DNA from: Alistipes sp.
Lineage (GTDB): Bacteria; Bacteroidota; Bacteroidia; Bacteroidales; Rikenellaceae
Direction: 5' to 3'
Assembly (NCBI GenBank): GCA_009774895.1
Contig: VSOO01000064.1
Coordinates: 1-7,747, forward strand
Length of the DNA: 7,747 bases
Shown piece after piece: positions 1-7,723 of the stretch. How positions within the stretch are numbered: position 1 is the first letter of the stretch; every line of letters starts with the position of its first letter. A program made the position numbers and the translations under genes. Under the pieces are notes generated by a model. It was not told the DNA's origin, made no database searches, and was given only the letters and a program-made list of their open reading frames with translations.

Positions 1-206
1 CCGCACCCGGGGATGCGGTAAAGCCTGCAAAACCGCCGAAAGGCATCCGCCGGAACGGTGGGTGCGTCGGGCGGAGCGGCGGAACATCCCGCCCGGCGGA
101 CCCCGAAACCCGGAGCACGGAACCCGGAACCCGGAGCACGAAACCCGGAGCACGGCAGGAGGCGGCAGGAGACCCGAACCCAAGCACAAACTTCAGATTA
201 CGACAG
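1..206. other. Non-coding upstream region with a short GC hairpin
   Basis: No convincing gene lies here. The first 18 bases form a hairpin (CCGCA pairing with TGCGG around a CCCGGGGA loop) without a T-tract, perhaps the tail of a terminator for a gene to the left. GGATGC (11-16) can alternatively pair with GCATCC (43-48). I see no TTTG/TAnnTTTG promoter for the transporter that follows, so it may be read through from upstream or use a diverged promoter. A short plus-strand open frame starting at 62 is made of repeat sequence and is not believed. Confidence 0.4.
106..170. repeat. Degenerate short tandem repeat (AACCCGGAGCACG)
   Basis: The 13-base word AACCCGGAGCACG occurs at 107-119, 128-140 and 142-154, with a partial AACCCGG at 121-127. 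It is followed by GGCAGGA at 154-160 and again at 164-170. The spacing is irregular and there is no unique spacer, so this is not a CRISPR array. Simple GC-rich intergenic repeats of this kind probably arise by slippage. No function can be read from the sequence. Confidence 0.75.
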
Positions 207-2213
207 ATGAAACAGGAAACCCGACCGGCCTCGCTGCCGGAAAACGCCTACCGGGAACTCGCGCCCGGTGAAGAGTACACCCCCATCATGCCGGCGGCAT
301 CGACCCCGCGGGAGGTGACCCCCTATTCGGTGACGATGGGCCTCGTGATGGCCGTCGTCTTCTCGGCCGCCGCCGCATTCCTCGGCCTCAAGGTGGGCCA
401 GGTGTTCGAGGCGGCCATTCCGATCGCCATCATCGCCGTGGGCGCGGGCAACATGACGGGCCGCCGCAACATGCTGGGACAAAACGTCATCATACAGTCG
501 ATCGGCGCCTCGTCGGGCGTGATCGTGGCGGGCGCCATCTTCACCCTCCCGGCGCTCTACATCCTGGGGCTCGACGCGCAGTTCTACCAGGTATTCCTCT
601 CGTCGCTCTTCGGCGGCGTGCTGGGCATCGTGCTGCTGATCCCGTTCCGCAAATACTTCGTCAAGGAGATGCACGGCAAATATCCCTTCCCCGAGGCTAC
701 GGCCACCACCGAGGTGCTCGTCTCGGGCGAAAAGGGCGGCAACCAGGCCAAGCTGCTGGCCGTGGCGGGCCTCGCGGGCGGCCTCTACGACTTCGTGGTC
801 GGCACGTTCGGCCTCTGGACCGAGTCGGTATCGACCCGTCTGTGCGCCTGGGGCGCCGCGGCGGCCGACAAGTTCAAGGTCGTCTTCGGCCTCAACACCT
901 CGGCGGCGCTGCTCGGTCTGGGCTACATCATCGGACTCAAATACGCCCTCATCATCACCGCGGGCTCGTGCCTGGTGTGGTTCATCATCGTGCCGCTCGT
1001 GGGCTCGCTCGCCGGCAGCATCGACCCCGCGGCGCTGGCCGCCCTGCTGGGCGTCACGCGCGAGGAGATCCTCGCGCAGCCCGACACGCTGCTCACGGCC
1101 GAGAATCTCTTCCAGTACATCGGCAAACCGCTCGGCATCGGCGGCATCGCCATGGCGGGCCTGATCGGCATCGTGCGCCAGGCGGGCATCATCCGCCAGG
1201 CCGTAGGCCTCGCCGTGAAGGAGCTGGGGGGGGGCCGCAAGGCCGCAGAGACGCAGGAACGCACGCAGCGCGACCTGACGATGAAACGGGTGCTCTCGGT
1301 GCTCGTCGCGGCGCTGATCGCCACCTTCGTATTCTTCCACTTCGGCGTGCTGGGCGGCAACCTGCTGCAATCCGTCACGGCCATTCTGATCGTCTTCGTC
1401 ATCGCCTTCCTCTTCACCACGGTGGCCGCCAACGCCATCGCCATCGTGGGTTCGAACCCCGTGTCGGGCATGACGCTCATGACGCTGATCCTCTCGTCGC
1501 TGGTGCTGGTGAGCGTGGGACTGAGCGGCAAGAGCGGCATGACGGCCGCACTGATCATCGGCGGCGTGGTCTGCACGGCCCTCTCGACGGCCGGCGGCCT
1601 GGTCACCGACCTGAAGATCGGCTACTGGATCGGCACCACGCCCCGCAAGCAGGAGAGCTGGAAGTTCCTCGGCACGTTCGTGTCGGCGGCGACCGTGGCG
1701 GGCGTAATGATGATTCTCAACAAGACCTACGGTTTCGTGGGCGACGGCGCCCTCGTGGCGCCGCAGGCCAACGCCATGGCCGCCGTGATCCAGCCCCTCA
1801 TGACCGGCGGACAGACCCCCTGGATGCTCTACTTCTGCGGTGCGGCGCTCGCGCTGATCCTCACGGCCATCGGCGTGCCGGCGCTGGCTTTCGCGCTGGG
1901 CATGTTCATCCCCATGTCGCTCAACGCGCCCCTCGTGGTGGGCGGTCTGGTGGCGTGGTTCGTGTCGAGCCGCTCGAAGGACGAGGGCCTGAACAAGGCC
2001 CGCATGGACCGCGGCACGCTCATCGCCTCGGGATTCATCGCCGGCGGCGCCCTGATGGGCGTGGTCAGCGCCGTGCTGAAGTTCGCGGGCGCCGAGTGGA
2101 AGCTGACCGAGTGGGCCGCGTCGAAGGGTGCCGAGTGGACCGGCCTGGCGATGTACGCCCTGCTGATCTGCTACTTCGCATGGCACTCGCTCAAAGCGAA
2201 AAAAGAGGAATAA
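207..2213 (+). CDS. OPT-family oligopeptide transporter
   Basis: A 668-residue polytopic inner-membrane protein of the prokaryotic OPT (oligopeptide transporter) family, which takes up small peptides by secondary transport. Some OPT relatives carry metal chelates instead. Family landmarks are an N-terminal hydrophilic stretch of about 37 residues, then a first membrane segment ending in LGLKVG (59-64). After these come KYPFPEAT (158-165), and a TDLKIGYWIGTTPRKQ segment (467-482) typical of bacterial OPT proteins. Many Gly/Ala-rich hydrophobic helices run through the length, and the C-terminus is a short charged KAKKEE tail. Length fits the bacterial OPT group (about 600-700). The ATG at 207 is chosen because the conserved part begins soon after it. 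No Shine-Dalgarno is visible, which is usual in Bacteroidota. Only 25 bases separate it from pepT, suggesting one transcript and peptide uptake as the substrate. A run of nine G inside the gene is listed separately. Confidence 0.9.
   Translation: MKQETRPASLPENAYRELAPGEEYTPIMPAASTPREVTPYSVTMGLVMAVVFSAAAAFLGLKVGQVFEAAIPIAIIAVGAGNMTGRRNMLGQNVIIQSIGASSGVIVAGAIFTLPALYILGLDAQFYQVFLSSLFGGVLGIVLLIPFRKYFVKEMHGKYPFPEATATTEVLVSGEKGGNQAKLLAVAGLAGGLYDFVVGTFGLWTESVSTRLCAWGAAAADKFKVVFGLNTSAALLGLGYIIGLKYALIITAGSCLVWFIIVPLVGSLAGSIDPAALAALLGVTREEILAQPDTLLTAENLFQYIGKPLGIGGIAMAGLIGIVRQAGIIRQAVGLAVKELGGGRKAAETQERTQRDLTMKRVLSVLVAALIATFVFFHFGVLGGNLLQSVTAILIVFVIAFLFTTVAANAIAIVGSNPVSGMTLMTLILSSLVLVSVGLSGKSGMTAALIIGGVVCTALSTAGGLVTDLKIGYWIGTTPRKQESWKFLGTFVSAATVAGVMMILNKTYGFVGDGALVAPQANAMAAVIQPLMTGGQTPWMLYFCGAALALILTAIGVPALAFALGMFIPMSLNAPLVVGGLVAWFVSSRSKDEGLNKARMDRGTLIASGFIAGGALMGVVSAVLKFAGAEWKLTEWAASKGAEWTGLAMYALLICYFAWHSLKAKKEE
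1226..1234 (+). repeat. Nine-G homopolymer inside the OPT transporter gene
   Basis: An uninterrupted G9 run covers the codons for Leu340-Gly341-Gly342-Gly343, in a charged segment (ELGGGRKAAETQERTQRD) that probably lies in a loop outside the membrane. Runs of this length slip during replication and are also prone to sequencing error. Loss of one G would bring a TGA at 1276-1278 into frame. Gain of one would shift into a long open frame ending at 2224, so truncation would not be immediate but the C-terminal half would be unrelated. Confidence 0.85.
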
Positions 2214-2238
2214 ACCAACCATAAACACAACGCATACC

Positions 2239-3456
<1,218 letters not shown>

Positions 3457-3470
3457 TCCGCGATACCCGC

Positions 3471-3503
3471 TTCCCGGTGCATGTTGGCGACATGCACCGG
3501 GAG
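3471..3503 (+). terminator. Strong hairpin after pepT, no T-tract
   Basis: TCCCGGTGCATGT (3472-3484) pairs perfectly with ACATGCACCGGGA (3490-3502) around the loop TGGCG, and a T·G wobble extends the stem by one. The 13-bp perfect stem starts 15 bases after the pepT stop. No run of T follows, so it is not a classic intrinsic terminator. It may be a Bacteroidota-style terminator, an mRNA 3'-end stabiliser or an attenuator before nadE. A second small hairpin follows directly. Confidence 0.55.
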
Positions 3504-3517
3504 TGCGGAGAGCGCAC
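3503..3517 (+). other. Second short hairpin in the pepT-nadE spacer
   Basis: GTGCG (3503-3507) pairs with CGCAC (3513-3517) around the loop GAGAG, immediately after the larger hairpin. The two would stack as tandem stem-loops in RNA. No promoter matching the Bacteroidota consensus is visible in the rest of the 121-base spacer before nadE. Confidence 0.4.
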
Positions 3518-3577
3518 CCTCCCGCCGGCACGGGTCCGGAAACGGAACGCCGGCCGATCGAAACAAGACTTTCACCG

Positions 3578-5569
3578 ATGGATCAATACGGTTTTCTGAG
3601 GGTGGCGGCGGCCATACCTCATGTTTACGTGGCGGACTGCCGACGCAACGCCGAGCGGCACATCGCCCTCGCGCAGCAGGCCGCACAGCGGGGCGTCGAA
3701 ATCGTCGTTTTCCCCGAACTGTCGCTCACGGGCTACACGTGCGGCGACCTCTTTCTGCAACCCACGCTGCTCGACGCCGCCGAGGAGGCCCTGGAGCAAC
3801 TGCTGCGGGGCACGCGCAAGCTGCCGCTGACGGTCATCGCGGGCCTGCCCGTGCGCCACGGCGACGCGGTCTACAACTGCGCCGCGGTGCTGGCGCAGGG
3901 CCGCATCATGGGACTGGTGCCGAAGACGCACATCCCCAACTACGGCGAGTTCTACGAAGCCCGCTGGTTCGCGTCGGGCGCCGCCGTGGCGTCGGACACG
4001 GCGCGGCTCTGCGGCTGCGAGACCGACTTCGGCCGCGACCTCACCTTCGACGTGAACGGCGCGGAGTTCGCCATCGAGCTCTGCGAGGACTTGTGGGTCG
4101 CCGCGCCCCCCTCGTCGCACCTGGCGCCGGCGGGCGCACGCGTTGTGTTCAACCTCTCGGCATCGCCCGAGGCGGCCGGGAAGCACGCCTACGTGCGCAG
4201 CCTGGTGGCGCAGCAGTCGGCCCGCACGATCGCGGCCTACGTCTACTGCTCGGCCGGCGCGGGCGAGTCGTCCTCCGACCTGGTGTTCGCGGGCAAGGCC
4301 TTCGTGGCCGAGAACGGCACGATCCTGCGCGAGGCGGAGCGCTTCTCCGCCGAAGAACAGCTCGTGACGGCCGACGTGGACCTCGAACTCCTCGCCGCCG
4401 CACGCCGCCGCACCACCACCTACGGCCCCGCGGACGACGCGCCCGACACCACGGTCATCGAACTGGAGATCCCCGAGAGCCTGCGCCCGGCGACGCTCGA
4501 ACGTCCGCTCGCCGCGCTGCCCTTCGTGCCGGACGACGCGCACCGCAGCGAGCGGTGCGAGGAGATCCTCGCCATCCAGTGCTGCGGCCTGGCCCGCCGC
4601 CTCGAACACACCGCATGCCGCAAGGCGGTGATCGGCATTTCGGGCGGTCTGGACTCGACGCTGGCGCTGCTCGCAACCGTGCGCACGTTCGACCGCCTCG
4701 GCCTCGACCGCCGGGGCATCGTCGGCATCACCATGCCGGGCTTCGGCACCAGCACGCGCACGCACGGCAACGCCGTGAAGCTGATGCGCGAACTGGGCGT
4801 CACGGCACGCGAAATACCCATCGGCAAGGCGTGCGAACAGCACTTCGCCGACATCGGGCTCGACCCCGCGGACCGCTCGGCGGCCTACGAGAACGCCCAG
4901 GCCCGCGAGCGGACCCAGATTCTGATGGACACGGCCAACATGGAGGGGGCTCTGGTGATCGGCACGGGCGACCTGAGCGAGCTGGCGCTGGGCTGGGCCA
5001 CCTACAACGGCGACCAGATGTCGATGTACGGCCTGAACGCCTCGGTGCCCAAGACCCTCGTGCTGCACCTGGTGCGCTACGAGGCCGACCGCATCGGCGG
5101 CCACACGGGCGCCATCCTTCACGACGTATGCGACACGCCCGTGAGTCCCGAGCTGCTGCCCGCGCAGACCGCGGGGGAGATCGCGCAGAAGACCGAGGAG
5201 CTGGTCGGACCCTACGAGCTGCACGACTTCTTCCTCTACCACTTCCTGCGCTCGGGCTTCGGCCCCGCGAAGATCCTCCGCATCGCCGGGGAGGCGTTCC
5301 GCGGCCGCTACGACCGCACGACAATCCTCGGCTGGATGCGCGTGTTCTTCCGCCGCTTCTTCGCGCAGCAGTTCAAGCGCTCGGCCATGCCCGACGGTCC
5401 GAAGGTGGGCTCGGTGTCGCTCTCGCCGCGCGGCGACTGGCGCATGCCCTCCGACGCGTGGGCCACGGCCTGGCTCGACGAAATCGACCGGCTCGACGAC
5501 TCCGCGGACCGGCCGCAGCCGGCTGCCGCGCAGGCCGGATCCAGAAACCGAAAAAACGAACGCCGATGA
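3578..5569 (+). CDS. nadE: Glutamine-dependent NAD+ synthetase
   Basis: Makes NAD+ from deamido-NAD+, ATP and glutamine in the last step of NAD biosynthesis, in the cytoplasm. This is the two-domain form of 663 residues. The N-terminal nitrilase-fold glutaminase has the Glu-Lys-Cys triad: Glu47 in [15 protein letters not shown], Lys116 in [14 protein letters not shown] and Cys169 in ELCEDLW. The C-terminal synthetase has the PP-loop SGGLDS (about 355-360), a [12 protein letters not shown] segment (about 462-473) and [19 protein letters not shown] after it. The open frame reaches back to an ATG at 3503. The start at 3578 is preferred because [20 protein letters not shown] matches how Bacteroidota NadE proteins begin, and the extra 25 residues are Arg/Pro-rich spacer sequence overlapping a hairpin. 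The stop overlaps the next start (ATGA). The extreme C-terminal tail after about residue 640 looks unconserved. Confidence 0.95.
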   Translation: MDQYGFLRVAAAIPHVYVADCRRNAERHIALAQQAAQRGVEIVVFPELSLTGYTCGDLFLQPTLLDAAEEALEQLLRGTRKLPLTVIAGLPVRHGDAVYNCAAVLAQGRIMGLVPKTHIPNYGEFYEARWFASGAAVASDTARLCGCETDFGRDLTFDVNGAEFAIELCEDLWVAAPPSSHLAPAGARVVFNLSASPEAAGKHAYVRSLVAQQSARTIAAYVYCSAGAGESSSDLVFAGKAFVAENGTILREAERFSAEEQLVTADVDLELLAAARRRTTTYGPADDAPDTTVIELEIPESLRPATLERPLAALPFVPDDAHRSERCEEILAIQCCGLARRLEHTACRKAVIGISGGLDSTLALLATVRTFDRLGLDRRGIVGITMPGFGTSTRTHGNAVKLMRELGVTAREIPIGKACEQHFADIGLDPADRSAAYENAQARERTQILMDTANMEGALVIGTGDLSELALGWATYNGDQMSMYGLNASVPKTLVLHLVRYEADRIGGHTGAILHDVCDTPVSPELLPAQTAGEIAQKTEELVGPYELHDFFLYHFLRSGFGPAKILRIAGEAFRGRYDRTTILGWMRVFFRRFFAQQFKRSAMPDGPKVGSVSLSPRGDWRMPSDAWATAWLDEIDRLDDSADRPQPAAAQAGSRNRKNERR

Positions 5570-6165
5570 AGAAACACCTTCTCGCCCTGCTCCTGCTGCT
5601 GGCGGCCGCACCGGCCGTCAGGGCCCAGGACTGGCTCGAAAGCCTGAAAAAGGTAGCCACGGCCGCCGCCGACAAAGCCGCGGACGGCAAACTCACGCAG
5701 TACGCCATCGTCGGCACGTGGGAGTACGCCCGGCCGGGCGTGCGCTTCGAGAGCGAGGACCTGACGAGCGCGCTGGGCGCCGCCGCGGTGCAGGGCTCGG
5801 TGCAGGAGACGCTGGTGCGCGCCTACGAACTGGCCGGCATCCGTCCCGGGGCCTGCACGTTCGCTTTCGGGCGCGACGGCCGCTTCACGGCCACTGCCGG
5901 GTCGCGCACCCTCGCGGGCACCTATGCGTTCGATGCCGCGACGCACGAAATCGTGCTCGACATCGAGCGCAAGTCGGGCCGCACGCTCTCCGTACCGGGG
6001 CACGCCTACCTCAGCGGCAGCGGCCTCCAGCTCGTATTCCCCGTGACGAAACTCGTGGAGACGATCGAGGCTTTCGGCTCGAAAGTCCCGGCACTCGAAA
6101 AAGCCGCCGCGCTGCTCGAACGCTACCGCGACGTCTACCTCGGGTTCGAGTTCGACCGCAACTGA
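5566..6165 (+). CDS. Secreted DUF4923 (lipocalin-like) family protein
   Basis: A 199-residue exported protein of unknown role. The N-terminus is a clear Sec signal peptide: MKK, then a Leu/Ala-rich core, ending AVRA-QD with cleavage predicted after Ala20. There is no lipobox cysteine, so it should be soluble and periplasmic. The mature part starts with an amphipathic helix ([19 protein letters not shown]). It then follows the pattern of Bacteroidales DUF4923 proteins: an [16 protein letters not shown] strand, a helical [28 protein letters not shown] insert, [12 protein letters not shown], and strands ending in a [44 protein letters not shown] tail. Assignment is by recalled resemblance to that family and the function is unknown. 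The ATG overlaps the nadE stop by 4 bases, indicating translational coupling, although an exported protein has no obvious link to NAD synthesis. Confidence 0.85.
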   Translation: MKKHLLALLLLLAAAPAVRAQDWLESLKKVATAAADKAADGKLTQYAIVGTWEYARPGVRFESEDLTSALGAAAVQGSVQETLVRAYELAGIRPGACTFAFGRDGRFTATAGSRTLAGTYAFDAATHEIVLDIERKSGRTLSVPGHAYLSGSGLQLVFPVTKLVETIEAFGSKVPALEKAAALLERYRDVYLGFEFDRN

Positions 6166-6364
6166 CGGCCGGATACGGCGGAACGTCGGAACGTCGGAAC
6201 CGGCATCGGGCCCCGCCGGGCGAAGCGCCCCCGCGCCGGACGCCGGCACCGCATACGGATCGGCCGACTGACCGGACGCGCCGGACTCCGGTTCTGTATA
6301 CGGCATATCGGACCGTCCGCACCCGGCGGCACCTCAGCTTCCCGCGTCTTGCAAAAATTTCCCT
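6166..6364. other. Repeat-rich GC spacer between convergent genes
   Basis: No gene is seen here. It holds GGAACGTC twice in tandem (6180-6195) followed by GGAACC. A hairpin pairs CCGGC (6200-6204) with GCCGG (6215-6219), and another pairs GGGCG (6218-6222) with CGCCC (6226-6230). The 10-base direct repeat CGCGCCGGAC occurs at 6232-6241 and 6277-6286. Neither hairpin has a T-tract. Base composition flips sharply from GC-rich to AT-rich at about 6340-6365, just before the end of the convergent gene, which may mark the edge of inserted DNA. Confidence 0.5.
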
Positions 6365-7255
6365 TTATTCAGTGATTTGGGCGTCGTAGTAGGCGATGCG
6401 TTCGCGGCAAGTCCGTTCCACGATACTGCGCAACTGCTCGACTTTGGGGATCAGCGCGTCGATGTCTTCTTTGGTAATTTCGAAATCGGGGTTGTAACGT
6501 GACTCGATGTAGGCGCGTTGCAACAGGTCGAATAAGCGTTGTTCCTCTTGAGTATCGCGCGGGAAGACTCTGAAAATTTCCGTCGTGTGCTTTTTTGCCG
6601 CATTCATCAGCTCCGACAAATTGTGGCTCTTGTGACCGTAGAGGGTAAAAACCATCGGGATTACACGCAACAAATTTTCAACAGACTGATGCAGTTGGAA
6701 CGACGCTCGTTTATTGCGGTTAAGTTTGTATAAACTATTGCATGCTATCACAAAATCGTCTACGCATGCTAACTTTTCATTATAATAACTTAGTGCCCTG
6801 TCCCGGATTTCGGTATAATCGAGCTTTCGCCGCCGCGCCAGCTTGTACGCCCCCGAATCGAACAGCACCACTCCGTCGCGCTTGATTTCCGTCTCGAAAT
6901 AATGGGCTTTCTCGATGGCATAATTGAAGTCCTCGATTCCGTAATTAATGAACTGAGGATGCGTATGAAACGGGCGGTTCTTGTTCTCGAAAAAACGATC
7001 CTTGATTTTTTCATAAAGCGAATACTCCGCGGCCCCGATCGGCTTGCGGGTGAGGATTACGATATCGTAATCGCTCATGTAGTATGTCGGCGTCCCGAAC
7101 TCAACGCGCTGGTCGTAATCCACGTAGCTGTTTTTCGCGTAACTGCCGAATAACACGATCATTTCGACCTGCTTGACCTGTTCAAGAATAAGCGAGGTTA
7201 ATTGCTGTAAGTCTTGTCGTTTTTTCGGCGGCAAAAATCGGGTGCTTCGTTTCAT
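6365..7255 (-). CDS. Nucleotidyltransferase-HEPN fusion protein
   Basis: A 296-residue protein joining a minimal polymerase-beta-type nucleotidyltransferase to a HEPN domain. The N-terminal half has LFGSYAKNS (Gly37-Ser38) and, after a roughly 20-residue insert, MSDYDIVIL with metal-binding Asp62 and Asp64. The C-terminal half (about 150-290) is helical and HEPN-like: [26 protein letters not shown], and [15 protein letters not shown] near 252-266. Arg183-x5-His189 fits the R-x4-6-H spacing of HEPN RNases, but its place in the fold is uncertain, so catalysis is not shown. Split MNT/HEPN pairs act as toxin-antitoxin modules; fused forms of this size are frequent in Bacteroidota and mostly uncharacterised. 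Start: [16 protein letters not shown] matches the usual family N-terminus. An ATG at 7303 would add 16 residues but lies across the divergent promoter. The gene is much more AT-rich than its neighbours, suggesting transfer. No partner gene is visible. Confidence 0.85.
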   Translation of the reverse strand: MKRSTRFLPPKKRQDLQQLTSLILEQVKQVEMIVLFGSYAKNSYVDYDQRVEFGTPTYYMSDYDIVILTRKPIGAAEYSLYEKIKDRFFENKNRPFHTHPQFINYGIEDFNYAIEKAHYFETEIKRDGVVLFDSGAYKLARRRKLDYTEIRDRALSYYNEKLACVDDFVIACNSLYKLNRNKRASFQLHQSVENLLRVIPMVFTLYGHKSHNLSELMNAAKKHTTEIFRVFPRDTQEEQRLFDLLQRAYIESRYNPDFEITKEDIDALIPKVEQLRSIVERTCRERIAYYDAQITE

Positions 7256-7260
7256 AAGGA

Positions 7261-7268
7261 CAAAATTA
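7261..7268 (-). promoter_or_regulatory. Possible -7 element for the HEPN gene
   Basis: On the minus strand TAATTTTG fits the Bacteroidota -7 consensus TAnnTTTG. A TTTTG upstream (7298-7294) is 25 bases away rather than the usual 19-20, so the match is incomplete. If used, transcription would start at or beside the ATG at 7255, giving a leaderless or nearly leaderless message. Confidence 0.3.
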
Positions 7269-7289
7269 TGAAAAAAATCGACAACAGGT

Positions 7290-7320
7290 TTTGCAAAACG
7301 CATAAAAACAACTATATTTG
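7290..7320 (+). promoter_or_regulatory. Consensus Bacteroidota sigma-ABfr promoter, rightward
   Basis: TTTG (7290-7293) and TATATTTG (7313-7320) are separated by exactly 19 bases, a perfect fit to the Bacteroidota primary-sigma promoter (TTTG, N19-20, TAnnTTTG). Transcription should begin at about 7325 and run right, away from the HEPN gene. No credible open frame lies within the next about 370 bases, so the first product is expected to be a noncoding RNA or a very long leader. No equivalent consensus is found on the minus strand between 7330 and 7747, which supports plus-strand transcription of the structured region. Confidence 0.75.
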
Positions 7321-7399
7321 CCTATCATTCTGCAAATAGTCTGCAAAGTTTTCCGACGGGGGTGGCAGGAGTCACTTAAAAGAAAAAATTGCGGATTAT

Positions 7400-7665
7400 G
7401 AAACGGAATGTCTTTGATACGGCGTAGACCGGACATATATAAAGGGTAAACAACTCTTTATACCTAAAGCAAACGTGGAAACCTCCCTTGGGAGGGTTTG
7501 AAGTTGGTATAAACGTTGTCAGTCCTTGTTATGTCCTATCCGTTTATGCGGATAGGGCTAACTTGGGCGCAGGACAGCTTCAACTTCGGGTTTTCCACGA
7601 CCTGCTTTAGGGGCTGACACCGCGCCCTATTTTCGTATCCATTACGGCACATCGTACGGCGCTGA
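7400..7665 (+). ncRNA. Candidate structured noncoding RNA, family unknown
   Basis: The stretch has no credible coding frame but many complementary segments. Pairings in order: GTCT 7410-7413/AGAC 7426-7429; TATAAAGGGT 7438-7447/ACTCTTTATA 7453-7462 (one G·U); closing stem CGTGGAAA 7474-7481/TTTCCACG 7592-7599; hairpin CCTCC 7482-7486/GGAGG 7491-7495 with loop CTTG; stem GAAGTTG 7500-7506/CAACTTC 7581-7587; hairpin CCTATCCG 7535-7542/CGGATAGG 7549-7556; and 3' domain GCGCC 7622-7626/GGCGC 7658-7662 holding CGTA 7634-7637/TACG 7643-7646. TGTCAGTCC 7517-7525 can pair with GGGCTGACA 7611-7619, outside the enclosing stems, forming a pseudoknot. A perfect promoter lies upstream, so the 5' end may be near 7325. 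The ends are estimates. I do not recognise tmRNA, RNase P, SRP RNA or group II intron signatures. The function is unknown. Confidence 0.55.
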
Positions 7666-7723
7666 TTTTGGCCGAATTTCACACTCCAACACATACATGT
7701 CGGGTTCCGTTTCCGATATACAG

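Noticed and set aside
106..170. CRISPR array
   Set aside because: Repeat copies are only 13 bases, abut irregularly and have no unique spacers; no cas gene is present.
62..271. 69-residue open frame at the left end
   Set aside because: It translates the AACCCGGAGCACG repeat region and runs into the transporter gene in another frame, with no recognisable domain.
842..2224. 460-residue alternative plus-strand frame inside the OPT gene
   Set aside because: Arg/His/Gly-rich shadow frame with no domain. It matters only as the frame that would be entered if the G9 tract gained one base.
3572..5611. 679-residue open frame antisense to nadE
   Set aside because: Same artefact of GC-rich coding sequence; nadE on the plus strand has all its catalytic motifs.
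7474..7599. MITE or small transposon with about 20-bp terminal inverted repeats
   Set aside because: The two arms are complementary but interrupted by a separate hairpin on one side, and no target-site duplication is evident. A folded RNA explains the pattern better.
7325..7670. tmRNA, RNase P RNA, SRP RNA or group II intron
   Set aside because: I looked for the tRNA-like 3' end and tag of tmRNA, the GGAAAGTCCGGGC-type RNase P core, the SRP GGAAGCAGC loop, and the group II domain V and GTGYG start, and found none. A program search (Infernal) was not possible here.
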